64,000 nt of DNA, from assembly GCA_963825335.1 (NCBI GenBank), contig CAWGSP010000001.1, positions 1,116,001-1,180,000 on the forward strand, read 5' to 3'. The position numbers and the translations under genes are program-made. The notes beneath the pieces were generated by a model. That model had not been told where the DNA came from. It ran no database searches and was given only the letters and a program-made list of their open reading frames with translations. Numbering within the stretch: position 1 is the first letter of the stretch; each line of letters opens with the position of its first letter. Below are positions 25,508 to 35,191 of this stretch, piece after piece. This DNA is from Methanobacterium_B sp963825335. Lineage in GTDB: Archaea; Methanobacteriota; Methanobacteria; Methanobacteriales; Methanobacteriaceae.

Positions 25508-26367
25508 CATAATTTTGTTATTATTTACTTTCAGTTATTTGTTTTAATTATTATAATATAACCAACTTTTTTTTCATTTTAAATTGTTTTAAACGCAAAC
25601 TGATGCTTTATTTCATAAATAAATATTAGTTTATTTATCCAGTCAAATATTAAATATAATAATTATTCCATATGACATCGGGATGTTCGTATTCTAAACC
25701 GTTATCATGCAAGAAAGCAATTCCAAACATCGTAACAAACATTAGATAAGTTAGTGAAATTTATATCACTTGGACTAGGGTATGTATTAAAAATATTAGC
25801 AATTATGAGGTTTATTTGAAATTATGTTGTAAAATTGTTTATATTCATTTTATAATTTATCTAGAGATTTCATTTATTGTTAGCTTGCTTGAATAGCCGA
25901 CTGAATCCATATAATACTTCATAGTTTGTAACCAATTTAATTATATAAGTTATTCAGATGGTGCTTGAGCTATCACAAGCTATTTCAAAGCAATTAATCG
26001 AGAGGAATAAAATATTAAAAAATAAAAATAAGAAAAAATTAGAAAATATTTTTTTCCTGTTAAACTGTAAAGTTTGTTAAGTTAATGTGCTCCTGCCAGA
26101 TCTGTTTATGCTAATGTTAATACTGAGCGTGTCGTAGTTTTTCCATATGTTATGGTTTCTGCTCTACATATCATAATACTGCAAAGTAGCAAAAATCAAA
26201 AATACTACAAAACTTTAGAAAGATGCGGCTGTCGAAGATATTTAGAGACTTCGGAGTTTAAATTGAAAAATTTCAAGTCTGAACTTAAAAGAAGAAAGAA
26301 AATGGTTGTAGGGTGGGTAACATTTCTAGAAAGGATGGAAAATCTCATTTATTTTTAGATTTAGAAT
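25508..26367. other. Intergenic stretch without a gene
   Basis: About 860 bp of A+T-rich sequence between the RNA candidate and the SDR gene. A 68-codon plus frame at 26152-26358 has no ribosome site and an unconvincing composition, so it is not called. No tRNA or repeat seen. Confidence 0.4.
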
Positions 26368-27120
26368 TTACCATGGGCTATTCATCTTTTCAAATAACTT
26401 GTCATAATCTTCTTTAGTAGCTGTTTTTAAATTGTCTAAAGCAAGATTTTCTATTTCAAGCACATTTTTTTCTAACCCCTCAACAATAGCAGCTGCACAT
26501 TTATCCGCTTTAATACCGGAGTTTATTGTTCCAATTTTTTTCCTGTGTTCCATATTTAATTCTGAAATTACGATGGGTGGTAGTACTTCAAATACTTCGA
26601 TGCTGGTATCTGATAATTGTGATCTGAGACATTTTGTAAATGTGTGCACCCCAGCTTTAGTCGCACAATAAATTGGGACAGCTGCTAAGGGTGTTATGGC
26701 AAGTCCGGATGATATATTAACTATGGCCGCTTCTTTTTTTGAATTTAAAAATGGGATAAACAGTGTAGATAAATATATTGTGGCTTCTAGATTTATTTTT
26801 ATCTCATTTTCTCCTTCTAAGGATTTTATACCTTTTTTTAGATCTATGGCTCTTTGTATGCCTGCATTGTTTATTAAGACATTCAAATCCTTGAAGTTTC
26901 GTGTGGCCCATTCAAACAGTGATAGTCTACTATCCTCATCTGAAACATCACAAACTTTTATATGTATATTCGGATGTTTATTTTGTACTTCAATTAGTCT
27001 TTCTTTTCTACGTCCACAGATTATAACTTCGTTTCCTAATTCCAATAGTGATTCAGCCAGTGCCAAACCTATACCTGTTGCACCGCCAGTGATCAAAACT
27101 GTATTGTTAGTTACCTTCAT
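26368..27120 (-). CDS. Short-chain dehydrogenase/reductase (SDR)
   Basis: 250-residue classical SDR. The Rossmann motif TGGATGIG is near residues 11-18, the structural LINNAG near 85, and the catalytic serine and YCATK (YxxxK) near 140 and 155. Overall it resembles the DltE-type subgroup of single-domain oxidoreductases. The substrate is unknown. GAGGTGAT lies before the ATG. It stands alone between non-coding stretches. Confidence 0.85.
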   Translation of the reverse strand: MKVTNNTVLITGGATGIGLALAESLLELGNEVIICGRRKERLIEVQNKHPNIHIKVCDVSDEDSRLSLFEWATRNFKDLNVLINNAGIQRAIDLKKGIKSLEGENEIKINLEATIYLSTLFIPFLNSKKEAAIVNISSGLAITPLAAVPIYCATKAGVHTFTKCLRSQLSDTSIEVFEVLPPIVISELNMEHRKKIGTINSGIKADKCAAAIVEGLEKNVLEIENLALDNLKTATKEDYDKLFEKMNSPW

Positions 27121-27324
27121 GAAATATCACCTCTTTACAATAAAATCATTTTAACCTTTGAATTGAACTTATTTTTACGTTTGATTATGAGATTTAAGTA
27201 ATTTTCCAGTCAATGGTTAATTTAATTTATGTCAAATTGCAGAATATTTACCATGAAAAAAAATGTTAAGGGGAAATTTATACACTAATTTCTAAATTTT
27301 TGTTCATGTTGTACTGTGATCAGG

Positions 27325-27924
27325 ATGAAGTTTGAAAAATTAGATATTAACACTCACGACCCATATAAGGTTGCTGAGTTATTGTATGAAACAGATAGGG
27401 ATATTTTCGATTTTTTTTATCATAGCAAAGAAAACACCGCGCAGATCCTTGAAAAATTAATAACTCTCGGTGAGAATAATTTGGGTCATGAAAACTTCTA
27501 TGTTGTCAAGCATGAAGGGCGGGTCATAGGTGTCTTGTGGTATTTTGCAGGCAATCATTACAGATTAGGTGAACTGAAGTTTCTTTTCAAAAATTTAAAT
27601 CCTATCGATGCAGTTCGATTTTTGCTCATTGATATTAAGGACAGTTTGATATTGTCACACCTTAATAAGTGCGATTTTTATATTGCGGGTGTTGCAGTAG
27701 ATGAAGAATTCCGGAGGCAAGGTGTGGGTAGTTTAATATTAAATCAAGGAATAAAAATGGCACGGCAAAGAGGATGTGCGAGAGTTGTCTTGGATGTTGC
27801 ACTCGACAATCCTGATGCTAAAAGGTTATATGAGAGAACTGGTTTCGAAGTTTTTGATAAAAGAAGCTATCCTTGGCTTAGGGGAAGGATAGGCATGTAT
27901 AACATGGAATTATTGATTAAATAG
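27325..27924 (+). CDS. GNAT-family N-acetyltransferase
   Basis: About 199 residues. The acetyl-CoA binding motif A is VAVDEEFRRQGVGSLILNQG (R/Q-x-x-G-x-G/A), followed by DNPDAKRLYERTGFEVF, the standard motif B end. The N-terminal half is unusual, with a predicted helix-rich insertion around residues 80-105. A GTG three codons upstream is the track start; the ATG at 27325 is preferred because GTGATC can serve as its ribosome site. The substrate is unknown. Confidence 0.85.
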   Translation: MKFEKLDINTHDPYKVAELLYETDRDIFDFFYHSKENTAQILEKLITLGENNLGHENFYVVKHEGRVIGVLWYFAGNHYRLGELKFLFKNLNPIDAVRFLLIDIKDSLILSHLNKCDFYIAGVAVDEEFRRQGVGSLILNQGIKMARQRGCARVVLDVALDNPDAKRLYERTGFEVFDKRSYPWLRGRIGMYNMELLIK

Positions 27925-28526
27925 ATTCAGTTGATCCAATTAATATATAAACTGTAACAACTTACTTACCAAGGTTTGAATCTAAACAATGATTTGAGGA
28001 TTGTTTTTGGGTGTAGCTGTGCTGACATAATACAAATATAATCGCATCAAAAGAAGTAAAATGTTACCAAACACTAGAAAAAAGGTAAAACTCGAATAAG
28101 AACTAGCATAAAATGTAGCATTAGAAAATATTACATAACACCTTCTCATGACTAAAACACTGAGAACCATGACCAGTTTTTTCACCATTACTCGAGAAGT
28201 AATAAAGATGCATAGATCTGGATGCTTATGAATTATTTAAATTTGCTGCTATGAACTGTAAAGAAACTCCGTAAAATTCATATATCTGTTAAAATAGAAA
28301 AAAATCTATTTTTAATGAAAAATTAATGTTTTGGCACAATCAGAAACATTAACTGTATCTTCACAATATGCCAACGTCCATAAAAGTCAAATGAAGAATA
28401 TTAAGAAATGGTCTTTGGACCTTTAACTGTTTTAAAAATAATTCAACAACATGGTTGACATATTGGCTCGAATTAGAACATGGGAAAGTTCAATATTCTT
28501 CTTAAACAATTTCCCATCAATAAGAT
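27925..28526. other. Intergenic stretch without a gene
   Basis: About 600 bp, strongly A+T-rich. A 68-codon minus frame at 27982-28188 is hydrophobic but has no ribosome site and is not supported. No repeats or RNA genes recognised. Confidence 0.4.
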
Positions 28527-28739
28527 TTATTTGCCTCTCGTAGAAGCTAATCTGCTCGTTACCATTGTTTTTGCAGTTAAAAGATCAGAATCTTTATCTA
28601 CTGATTGTTCGATCATAGTTTGAATTTGATTCAATAAATCTTCTAATCCTTCAGGTTTACAATTACTTATTTGAGTAAACAGTGAATTCGAATCTATTTC
28701 CTTTTCGTTATTTTTATTTAATTTCATTGGGGTGCACAT
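28527..28739 (-). CDS. Small hypothetical protein, up to 70 residues
   Basis: I do not recognise it. The frame encodes a hydrophilic, probably helical chain (LEDLLNQIQTMIEQSVDKD) ending RLASTRGK. Either the ATG at 28739 or the one at 28727 could start it; neither has a convincing ribosome site. Composition is protein-like, but it lies in a long gene-poor region and may be a remnant. Confidence 0.35.
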   Translation of the reverse strand: MCTPMKLNKNNEKEIDSNSLFTQISNCKPEGLEDLLNQIQTMIEQSVDKDSDLLTAKTMVTSRLASTRGK

Positions 28740-30163
28740 CCATAAATTTTTTCTGTTAAATAAGAAATTTTTAATAGGAGGTGGTCGAGCTTTTGGAATC
28801 TTTGACGTCGATGTTTAGAATGAATTATTGGATTGGTTAAATATTCCATAATCCCCCCTTCCATATTATTATTTTATCCGATAGAATATTTAAAATTTAT
28901 CATAGGTCATTATTTGACAAACTAAAGAATTATACCATGATCAGAAATTATCATTTATTCGAACAATTACTGATATGGATTTTTTAATTAAATTCATAAT
29001 TGATAGATCATCTACAATTTTTTCCTAAAAATATCCGATTGTTAGAAATTCTATAAAAAAAAGGATGAGTTTAAAAATCAATTGCAGCACATAATGATTT
29101 AATTTACAAATTATGAAGATCCAGTTCTATATTGGGGCATTCAGTGTCCGAAATAATTTCAATAAATTATTTCGTATTCAGTTGTTAACAGAACATGGCA
29201 TTAAATCTTAAATTTACTTGAATTAGATGCAATTATTCATTTACTCAAATTTTATAACGTTTAGAAACATTTGGATTTATCTTTTAATTTTTTAGAAACT
29301 ATAATTTACAATAATAAATAATCCTCATTTTTTTAGGTGTATTGGGTTCAATTTGATATCCTTGGAATTAAGAATGGATAGTTGATTATATATCAAATAT
29401 AATGTTTAGTAGAGCAATAATGATGGCCAGTAATTTTTTGTCTGTAGGTCTGTTAATTTGGCACATAAATGATTACCTTGTTATACATGAAAGAACTCAA
29501 AAATGATCAATATAGTGAAATCAAATTGTTAAGATTCTATATAATATATCAGTTGCACCCACCATACTTTTTAGCTGAACAACATCCAAGACAATGCCTG
29601 CAGTAGAGGGTAATAGTTTCGAATAAGAAACTAAAAAAAATGATTCATGGTTTTGTTGGATTTAAACTCATTAACAACTGATAGTTCATGAATTCATTGG
29701 AAAAAAAGTAATTTAGTTTTCGTTTAATTTTGTATTCAAGATGGTATTGATAATTATTTTAATTATGGACCGAGTTATATCATTATTTTGCAAATATTAT
29801 TGCAATTAATATATTTCAAAGATCTGGAGCAACTGTAGAACAAGTAAATCCACACTATAATTAATAAAAAAAATATCACTGAATGATAATATTTGTTGAA
29901 TTTTATTTTTACGGTGTTCAACTACCCTAACCAATGTGATAATTCAGAAAGTGGTGTTAAGATTTTATTGTAATTTTTAACGCAAAACAAAGAATAATAT
30001 TGATAATATGAATAGTAACGGCCGAGCCGAAATATGGCACCTATAATCAAATTATCCTGTTATCTATGATAATATTCGATTTTAACGAATTAATATGTGA
30101 AGTCCAATGGTTCCACTAGCATCATTGTAATTTATATCTTACCAAAATATAGAAGTGTTAAAT
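28740..30163. other. 1.4-kb A+T-rich desert
   Basis: No open frame worth calling on either strand. A strong AGGAGGT at about 28778 precedes only a ~17-codon frame, possibly the start of a deleted gene. Stop codons are dense throughout. It looks like the residue of deleted or decayed genes; no transposase traces or terminal repeats were recognised. Confidence 0.4.
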
Positions 30164-30787
30164 TTATTTCGATGCAATAGCTATAAAAGCATTTTTACCC
30201 CTTAATTTATTATATTCAACTAAATTGAGGCCAGTAAGTTCGAACAATTTGAGAATTTCAGCTTCGGAATAGATTTTAACATCTCCCTCATTTCTGAAAC
30301 GAAAGAAAAAATTCGCTATTTGTCTAAATGGGGCGGGTGCCCAGGGATCGGCTATCAGAAGACTACCTCCTGGCTTGAGCACTTTCCTAATCCCCTTTAA
30401 TACATGGTTTGGACGGGGATAATGATGGAAAGAATCTGTACATATAATCATATCAAAACTTTCAGGTTCAAAGGGCAAATTTTCTGAATCTCCCAATATC
30501 AAATCAGCTTTTTTACCGAGTTTATTGTGTGCAATTTCCAACATTTCGGGTGAAAGATCTATACCCGTGAGATTGGATTTGTACTTTGATGAGATCAACG
30601 ATAACAAGTTCCCAGTACCACAGCCAATATCAAGGAGATCATCAAACGAGAAATGGTCCAACTTTTCAAGGATATCATCATAAAGTGCCATCGCATGAGT
30701 CCCATATTTAGAATCATATTTTTCAGCTTGTTTGTCGAATTTTTCCTTTGTTTTTTCTATGTATTCTTCTGAGTCGATTTTTGACAT
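30164..30787 (-). CDS. Class I SAM-dependent methyltransferase
   Basis: 207-residue methyltransferase of the UbiE/Methyltransf_11 type. Motif I is LLDIGCGTGNLL, with acidic GIDLSPEMLE after it, and the post-motif DMIICTDSFHHYP. Substrate unknown. The track opens 13 codons upstream; the ATG at 30787 is chosen because GGGAG lies nine bases before it. It follows the metal ABC permease gene by about 90 bp on the same strand and may be in that transcript. Confidence 0.82.
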   Translation of the reverse strand: MSKIDSEEYIEKTKEKFDKQAEKYDSKYGTHAMALYDDILEKLDHFSFDDLLDIGCGTGNLLSLISSKYKSNLTGIDLSPEMLEIAHNKLGKKADLILGDSENLPFEPESFDMIICTDSFHHYPRPNHVLKGIRKVLKPGGSLLIADPWAPAPFRQIANFFFRFRNEGDVKIYSEAEILKLFELTGLNLVEYNKLRGKNAFIAIASK

Positions 30788-30878
30788 CAAATTTTCTCCC
30801 TGGAATGTGGCTTTCTTCAAATCCAACAGATTAATAAAAACGCCAAAGCCATCAGTTTGTAACCTAGAATAGGTTTTT

Positions 30879-31673
30879 TTATTCCTTAAGATAATATGAG
30901 ATGGTAAATGCTGCAGCTAGTACTATTACGATGGTTGCGCCTGAAGCAAGGTTGAAGATGTATGATAGTATCAAACCCGATGTGGTCAGGATCATGCCGA
31001 TTGTGGTTGCAAGGATCATTAAGTTTCTTAGGTTATATGTGTACTGTTTGCTTATGGCTGCAGGAATTGTGAAGAGTGCGATGAGTAGGATGACTCCGAC
31101 AACTTTGATTAAAACAACTACACTAAGGGCAACTAATGCTAAAAGGAGCATATAAATCATTATTGCAGGCAATCCTATTACTTTGGAGAATTCTTCGTCA
31201 AATGATATGGCTAAAAATTCTCTTCGAAATATGTAAACTGTTGCTATGATAATTAAATCCAGAGTTAGCATTATATAAAGATCGGTGTTGGAAACAGTGA
31301 GTATGCTACCAAAAAGATAGCTGAAGAGATCTGGAGCGTAACCTGGTGTTAAATTTATGAATATTACACCTAATGCCATACCCACACTCCATAATATTCC
31401 AATGGCAGTGTCTTCACTTATTTTGACTTTTTGTTTCACTCCACCAATGGCCATTGCAGAGGCTATGCTGAAAGGTATGGCTGCTAACACTGGGTTAACA
31501 CCTAAAAAATAGCCTAATCCTACCCCACCAAATGCTGCATGGGATATAGCACCACTAAGAGAAACTATACGCTTTATAACAACATAGCTGCCTACAACTC
31601 CGCATGCTACACTGACTAAGACAGCAGCAATTAATGCTTTTTGCATGAATTGGTATTGATAAAATTCTATCAT
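30879..31673 (-). CDS. Metal ABC transporter permease, ZnuB/MntB family
   Basis: 264 residues with about eight hydrophobic segments, typical of the ABC-3 permease family. GSYVVIKRIVSLSGAISHAAFGGVGLGYFLG is the conserved cytoplasmic/coupling region. Forms the membrane channel with the ATPase and binding protein encoded upstream. The family carries Zn2+, Mn2+ or Fe2+; nickel is possible given the divergent NikR-like gene. Confidence 0.88.
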   Translation of the reverse strand: MIEFYQYQFMQKALIAAVLVSVACGVVGSYVVIKRIVSLSGAISHAAFGGVGLGYFLGVNPVLAAIPFSIASAMAIGGVKQKVKISEDTAIGILWSVGMALGVIFINLTPGYAPDLFSYLFGSILTVSNTDLYIMLTLDLIIIATVYIFRREFLAISFDEEFSKVIGLPAIMIYMLLLALVALSVVVLIKVVGVILLIALFTIPAAISKQYTYNLRNLMILATTIGMILTTSGLILSYIFNLASGATIVIVLAAAFTISYYLKE

Positions 31674-31709
31674 ATTATTTGATTACTCCCTGAATTTTTC
31701 GCATAATAT

Positions 31710-32450
31710 TTAATGTTCTCTGAGCACCCTATGGGGTATGCCATGGCTTATAAGGTCAATAGGGCAGTGATAAATTTCTTCTAAACCATTAGCTGCGTTC
31801 TCCACTGGCCCGTGATAAAATAATTTCTGATTTAGACACGCAATCTTATCCACGTGTGTTGATACGGCCCCTACATCGTGACTTACCAATATAATGGCCA
31901 TGTTATCCTTTAATCGTGACATTAATTTGTAGAATGAGTGTTGCATTTCTGGGTCAATGCTTGCCATTGGTTCGTCCATTATCAGTAATTTTGGTTCTCG
32001 AACAATGGCTCGGGCTATAAATACTCGTTGCATTTGACCACCGGATAATTTGCCGATCTGCCGATCCTTCAGATCGTACATCTCAACATTTTTTAAAGCT
32101 TCTAATGCTGCTTTTTTATCGGTTTGATTATATCCTTTAAATAAACCATGATATCTGCCGGTTAAAACGGTTTCATAAACATTGATAGGAAAATCACGGT
32201 CAAATGATAAATTTTGTGGAAGGTATCCAATTAAATTTTTGGCATGTTTTGGTTCCTTACCAAAGATCTTCACATCCCCGGTTGATGGTGTTAAAATTCC
32301 TAAAATGATTTTAAGCAGTGTGCTTTTACCTCCACCGTTGGGCCCTATAATGGCCATGAAATCATTTTGATCGATTTCAAAGTCAATGTTCTCTAGAACG
32401 TATTGTTCATTATATTTCATACTGACGTTCTTCATTTCAACAGCCTTCAT
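31710..32450 (-). CDS. Metal ABC transporter ATPase, ZnuC family
   Basis: 246-residue ATPase. Walker A GPNGGGKSTLLK, Q-loop LPQ, signature KLSGGQMQRVFIARA, Walker B LLIMDEP and the switch histidine in LVSHD are all intact. It energises the permease encoded 36 bp downstream. A ribosome site GGAGATG lies about ten bases before the first ATG. Confidence 0.92.
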   Translation of the reverse strand: MKAVEMKNVSMKYNEQYVLENIDFEIDQNDFMAIIGPNGGGKSTLLKIILGILTPSTGDVKIFGKEPKHAKNLIGYLPQNLSFDRDFPINVYETVLTGRYHGLFKGYNQTDKKAALEALKNVEMYDLKDRQIGKLSGGQMQRVFIARAIVREPKLLIMDEPMASIDPEMQHSFYKLMSRLKDNMAIILVSHDVGAVSTHVDKIACLNQKLFYHGPVENAANGLEEIYHCPIDLISHGIPHRVLREH

Positions 32451-32497
32451 TTTAGGTACATCTCCATTTAATTGATTTATTTTGGGTCCAAAAGCTT

Positions 32498-33379
32498 TTA
32501 GGATTGTGCGAATGCTTTAGCAACATTCATCATGTTCTGGAGATAATTCTCATCCAGATCATTTACTGTTATGACTTTACCACCGACTTGTGATGATATG
32601 GACTGCATATATTCTGGGTCGTATTGTGGTTCGTTATACATTACAGTGATATTATCTGCTTTAGCAATGTCTACTATCATTGCTATCCTTTGAGGGGATG
32701 GTTCTTCATCGTTTAGCATAACACCCACTTGTGTGAGATTATAATCCTTGGCATAGTAACCAAAGGCAGGATGGAATACCAAAATATCGGTTCCCTTTTT
32801 ATCTTTGAGGATCTTTGTAGTATTTTCATCTAATTGATCCAGTTGTGCCATGTACAGATTACGGTTGTTCAGGAAATACTCTTTATCTGCGGGATCCACC
32901 TTAACTAAGCCGTTATAAATATTGTTTACCATTATTTTAGCATTCTTAGGATCTACCCAGTCGTGTGGATCCATAGTTTCTGATTCATTTTCAGCACTGT
33001 TGGGTATCAATGTTATTCCTTCTGAACAGTTCACAATCAGCATATTAGGATTAGCACTTTCAATTTTACTCATATAATTGGTCTCGAATTCCAGGGGAGA
33101 GCCAATTTCTGCATACATTTTAGCTGATGATACTTCTATGAGTTGATCTGGGAGTGGTTCATAGGTATGTGGATCGGCACCACTTGGAACCATCAATATT
33201 ACATTGACTTTGTCACCGCCAACTGCGTTAACCCATTGTACTTCAGGACCGATGCTCACGGCTACATTAATTTTACCATCGCTGTTAACGTTATCTAATT
33301 TTGTTAGGGCTGTGTAGCCTAAAACTATTACTGCAATAATTAAAATTACTATGACAATAGCTAACCTCTTCATATTCAT
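32498..33379 (-). CDS. Metal ABC transporter substrate-binding protein, ZnuA/TroA family
   Basis: About 293 residues. An N-terminal hydrophobic segment (LAIVIVILIIAVIVLGYTAL) has no lipobox cysteine, so it is probably a membrane anchor. Metal ligands fit the ZnuA set: His in SGADPHTYEP, His in DPHDWVDP, His in VFHPAFGYYA, and an acidic residue in MYNEPQYDPE. There is no His-rich loop. Three histidines favour zinc over manganese. The ATG at 33379 is chosen since GGTGAGTG lies five bases upstream; the track start is a GTG five codons earlier. First gene of the operon and divergent from the NikR-like regulator. Confidence 0.88.
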   Translation of the reverse strand: MNMKRLAIVIVILIIAVIVLGYTALTKLDNVNSDGKINVAVSIGPEVQWVNAVGGDKVNVILMVPSGADPHTYEPLPDQLIEVSSAKMYAEIGSPLEFETNYMSKIESANPNMLIVNCSEGITLIPNSAENESETMDPHDWVDPKNAKIMVNNIYNGLVKVDPADKEYFLNNRNLYMAQLDQLDENTTKILKDKKGTDILVFHPAFGYYAKDYNLTQVGVMLNDEEPSPQRIAMIVDIAKADNITVMYNEPQYDPEYMQSISSQVGGKVITVNDLDENYLQNMMNVAKAFAQS

Positions 33380-33421
33380 ATTACACTCACCCACTTGATT
33401 TAATATGCAACTAAAGTATAA

Positions 33422-33480
33422 TTATAAACTTATTAACATTTAAACATTATCTTAATAAATTTTAGCAAAATACTTATAAA
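33422..33480. promoter_or_regulatory. Divergent promoter and candidate NikR-type operator
   Basis: TTATTAA at 33430-33436 and TTAATAA at 33452-33458 form an inverted repeat with a 15-bp spacer, the long-spacer layout that NikR tetramers bind. It lies between a minus TATA-like TTTATAAT (about 33422-33429) for the ABC operon and a plus TATA box CTTATAAA at 33473-33480. The plus TATA is only about 24 bp before the regulator ATG, so that mRNA is probably leaderless. Confidence 0.5.
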
Positions 33481-33503
33481 GGCTTATTAAAATATATTAA
33501 GTC

Positions 33504-33887
33504 ATGGCAATAATCAGCATATCATTGAGTGATAAACTCCTCCAAGAAATAGATGATTTTAAAGATGAGATAGGATATTCTGGAAGATCTGATGTTATCA
33601 GAGCAAGTACAAGGATGTTAATCTCTGATAATCTCGAAAAAAAGAATCTCGAAGGAGATATTGACGCGATACTGATCCTGATCCATCCACAGAAAGTTGA
33701 AGATAAAGTAACGGAGATAAAACATGACTTTGAGGACATAATAAAGACACAAATTCACAGCCATATTAAAGATGATAAATGCTTAGAAATCTTTATAATG
33801 GAGGGTGATGCAAAAAGAATGAATATGCTAACGGAAATGTTCCAAATCAGCGGAAAAATGGAATATGTCAAACTGACAACCATTTAA
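33504..33887 (+). CDS. nikR: NikR-like metal-responsive ribbon-helix-helix regulator
   Basis: 127-residue regulator. N-terminal ribbon-helix-helix (ISISLSDKLLQEIDDFKDE...SDVIRASTRML) and C-terminal ACT-like metal domain in which IHSHIKDDKCLEIFIMEGDA preserves the HxH and Cys of the NikR nickel site. It is divergent from the ABC operon, so metal-dependent repression of that importer is likely. No Shine-Dalgarno is visible and the TATA box is so close that leaderless translation is expected. Whether nickel or another metal is sensed cannot be told from sequence alone. Confidence 0.85.
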   Translation: MAIISISLSDKLLQEIDDFKDEIGYSGRSDVIRASTRMLISDNLEKKNLEGDIDAILILIHPQKVEDKVTEIKHDFEDIIKTQIHSHIKDDKCLEIFIMEGDAKRMNMLTEMFQISGKMEYVKLTTI

Positions 33888-34066
33888 AAGGATATGAAAC
33901 CTTTTTGCAGTTATAAATTAAAGTAATTATCGTCATGGATATTGGGATATTTTTTTCCCTAAGTATAATTAACATGAGATGAGAATATTCAAAATTTGTA
34001 CTGTTGCGAAAATTTTATCATCGGATAATTTTATTACATAAAATGCACAGATATGTGGATATTTAT

Positions 34067-34486
34067 TCATGATTTTTTTAAATTTTTCAATGATTTCTGT
34101 GCTGTCCTTTGAACAGCTTCAATATTTTTGCAGTTAATGAATTTTAGGGGTGTAATGTCAAGTTTGTCTCCAAATTCAACCAAATATTCCGCAGCTATTT
34201 CTCTTGTGGATTCGTTATCAGATTTTAATGAGTTAGTCAATGCTTCAAACGCACTTACACTTCCAATATTAACTAAAGCTTTGGCCGCCATATGTCTAAC
34301 AGAATAATCTTTATCGTTTAAAGATTCAGCAAGTGCTTCTACAGCATGGTCTCTTCCAAGGTTTCCTAAAGCCAATGCTGCATAGAATCTAGTAGCTTCA
34401 TCCTCTTCCTTAAGAATGGGAATCAATGCATTTACAGCCCTTTTATCGGCGATCCTCTTTATTAATTTATAAAACAGTGATCGCAT
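34067..34486 (-). CDS. HEAT-repeat (PBS lyase-type) protein
   Basis: 139 residues made of about four HEAT-like repeats of some 31 residues (DEATRFYAALALGNLG, DYSVRHMAAKALVNIG, NESTREIAAEYLVEFG). Such proteins are usually protein-binding scaffolds; no catalytic residues are seen. Ends in a basic helix. It is related in repeat type to the large HEAT/TPR protein at 57977-60280. Partner unknown. Confidence 0.75.
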   Translation of the reverse strand: MRSLFYKLIKRIADKRAVNALIPILKEEDEATRFYAALALGNLGRDHAVEALAESLNDKDYSVRHMAAKALVNIGSVSAFEALTNSLKSDNESTREIAAEYLVEFGDKLDITPLKFINCKNIEAVQRTAQKSLKNLKKS

Positions 34487-34766
34487 AATTCACCTATAAA
34501 AATTCATTAAGAAAAAAATTATCCTCTTCCAATTTTTAATGTGGCAAATAATTATATATTTGTAACAATTATTTTAAAAATTTATTGATGTATAACACTA
34601 ATTGAAACATAATTTTTCCAGATAAGATATCATGTAACATATTTAATAACATTGATATGGATATTGGTTAAGAATATTGTATCGAAGGGAAATGGTGTGG
34701 AAATAATAATATATCAAAAAATTAATTTAGTTAACGAAGATAATAGATTTGCCGAGGTTAAACAAA

Positions 34767-35184
34767 GTGAATAATAATACAGGCCCAGAACAGTATATTT
34801 GTTTTAAACTTAACAAAGTTCGACGAAAGATACAGCGATATTATGAGAGTGAACTGGCTCCTTTTGGTTTAACACCGGTACAGTTCTATGTTCTAAGTGC
34901 TTTATGGGATCGTGATGAAATTAAATTTCAAAGATCTGTCGCACAGACTGAATATGGATGGTTCTACCCTTACCGGTGTACTGGATCGAATGGAAACAAA
35001 TGGATTCATAGTGCGAAGAAAAGATCCCACGGATCGTAGGTCAATCCAGATTGTTTTGACAGCGAAATCTTATGAACTAAAACCCAGTATGATCATCATA
35101 GCCCAAGAATTGGATCGAAAATTCAGGGATAAAATTCCCAATAATGAATTTGAATTGCTTCTTAAACTTTTAGACGAGTTATAA
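34767..35184 (+). pseudogene. MarR-family regulator, interrupted by a one-base insertion
   Basis: Two overlapping frames together encode one MarR protein: ...LTPVQFYVLSALWDRDEIKF then KDLSHRLNMDGSTLTGVLDRMETNGFIVRRKD. The join is at 34929, where AAATTTCAAAG would read on as AAATTTAAAG; removing the C gives a continuous 138-residue regulator. The rest is intact, so either the insertion is recent or it is a sequence error. The start is a GTG at 34767 with GAGGT nine bases upstream. It is convergent with RNase III, with stops 8 bp apart. Confidence 0.8.
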
Positions 35185-35191
35185 TTATTTA

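Noticed and set aside
26152..26358. 68-codon plus-strand frame
   Set aside because: No ribosome site, no recognisable family, and composition like translated A+T-rich spacer.
27982..28188. 68-codon hydrophobic minus-strand frame
   Set aside because: No ribosome site or promoter; hydrophobicity can arise from A+T-rich non-coding sequence.
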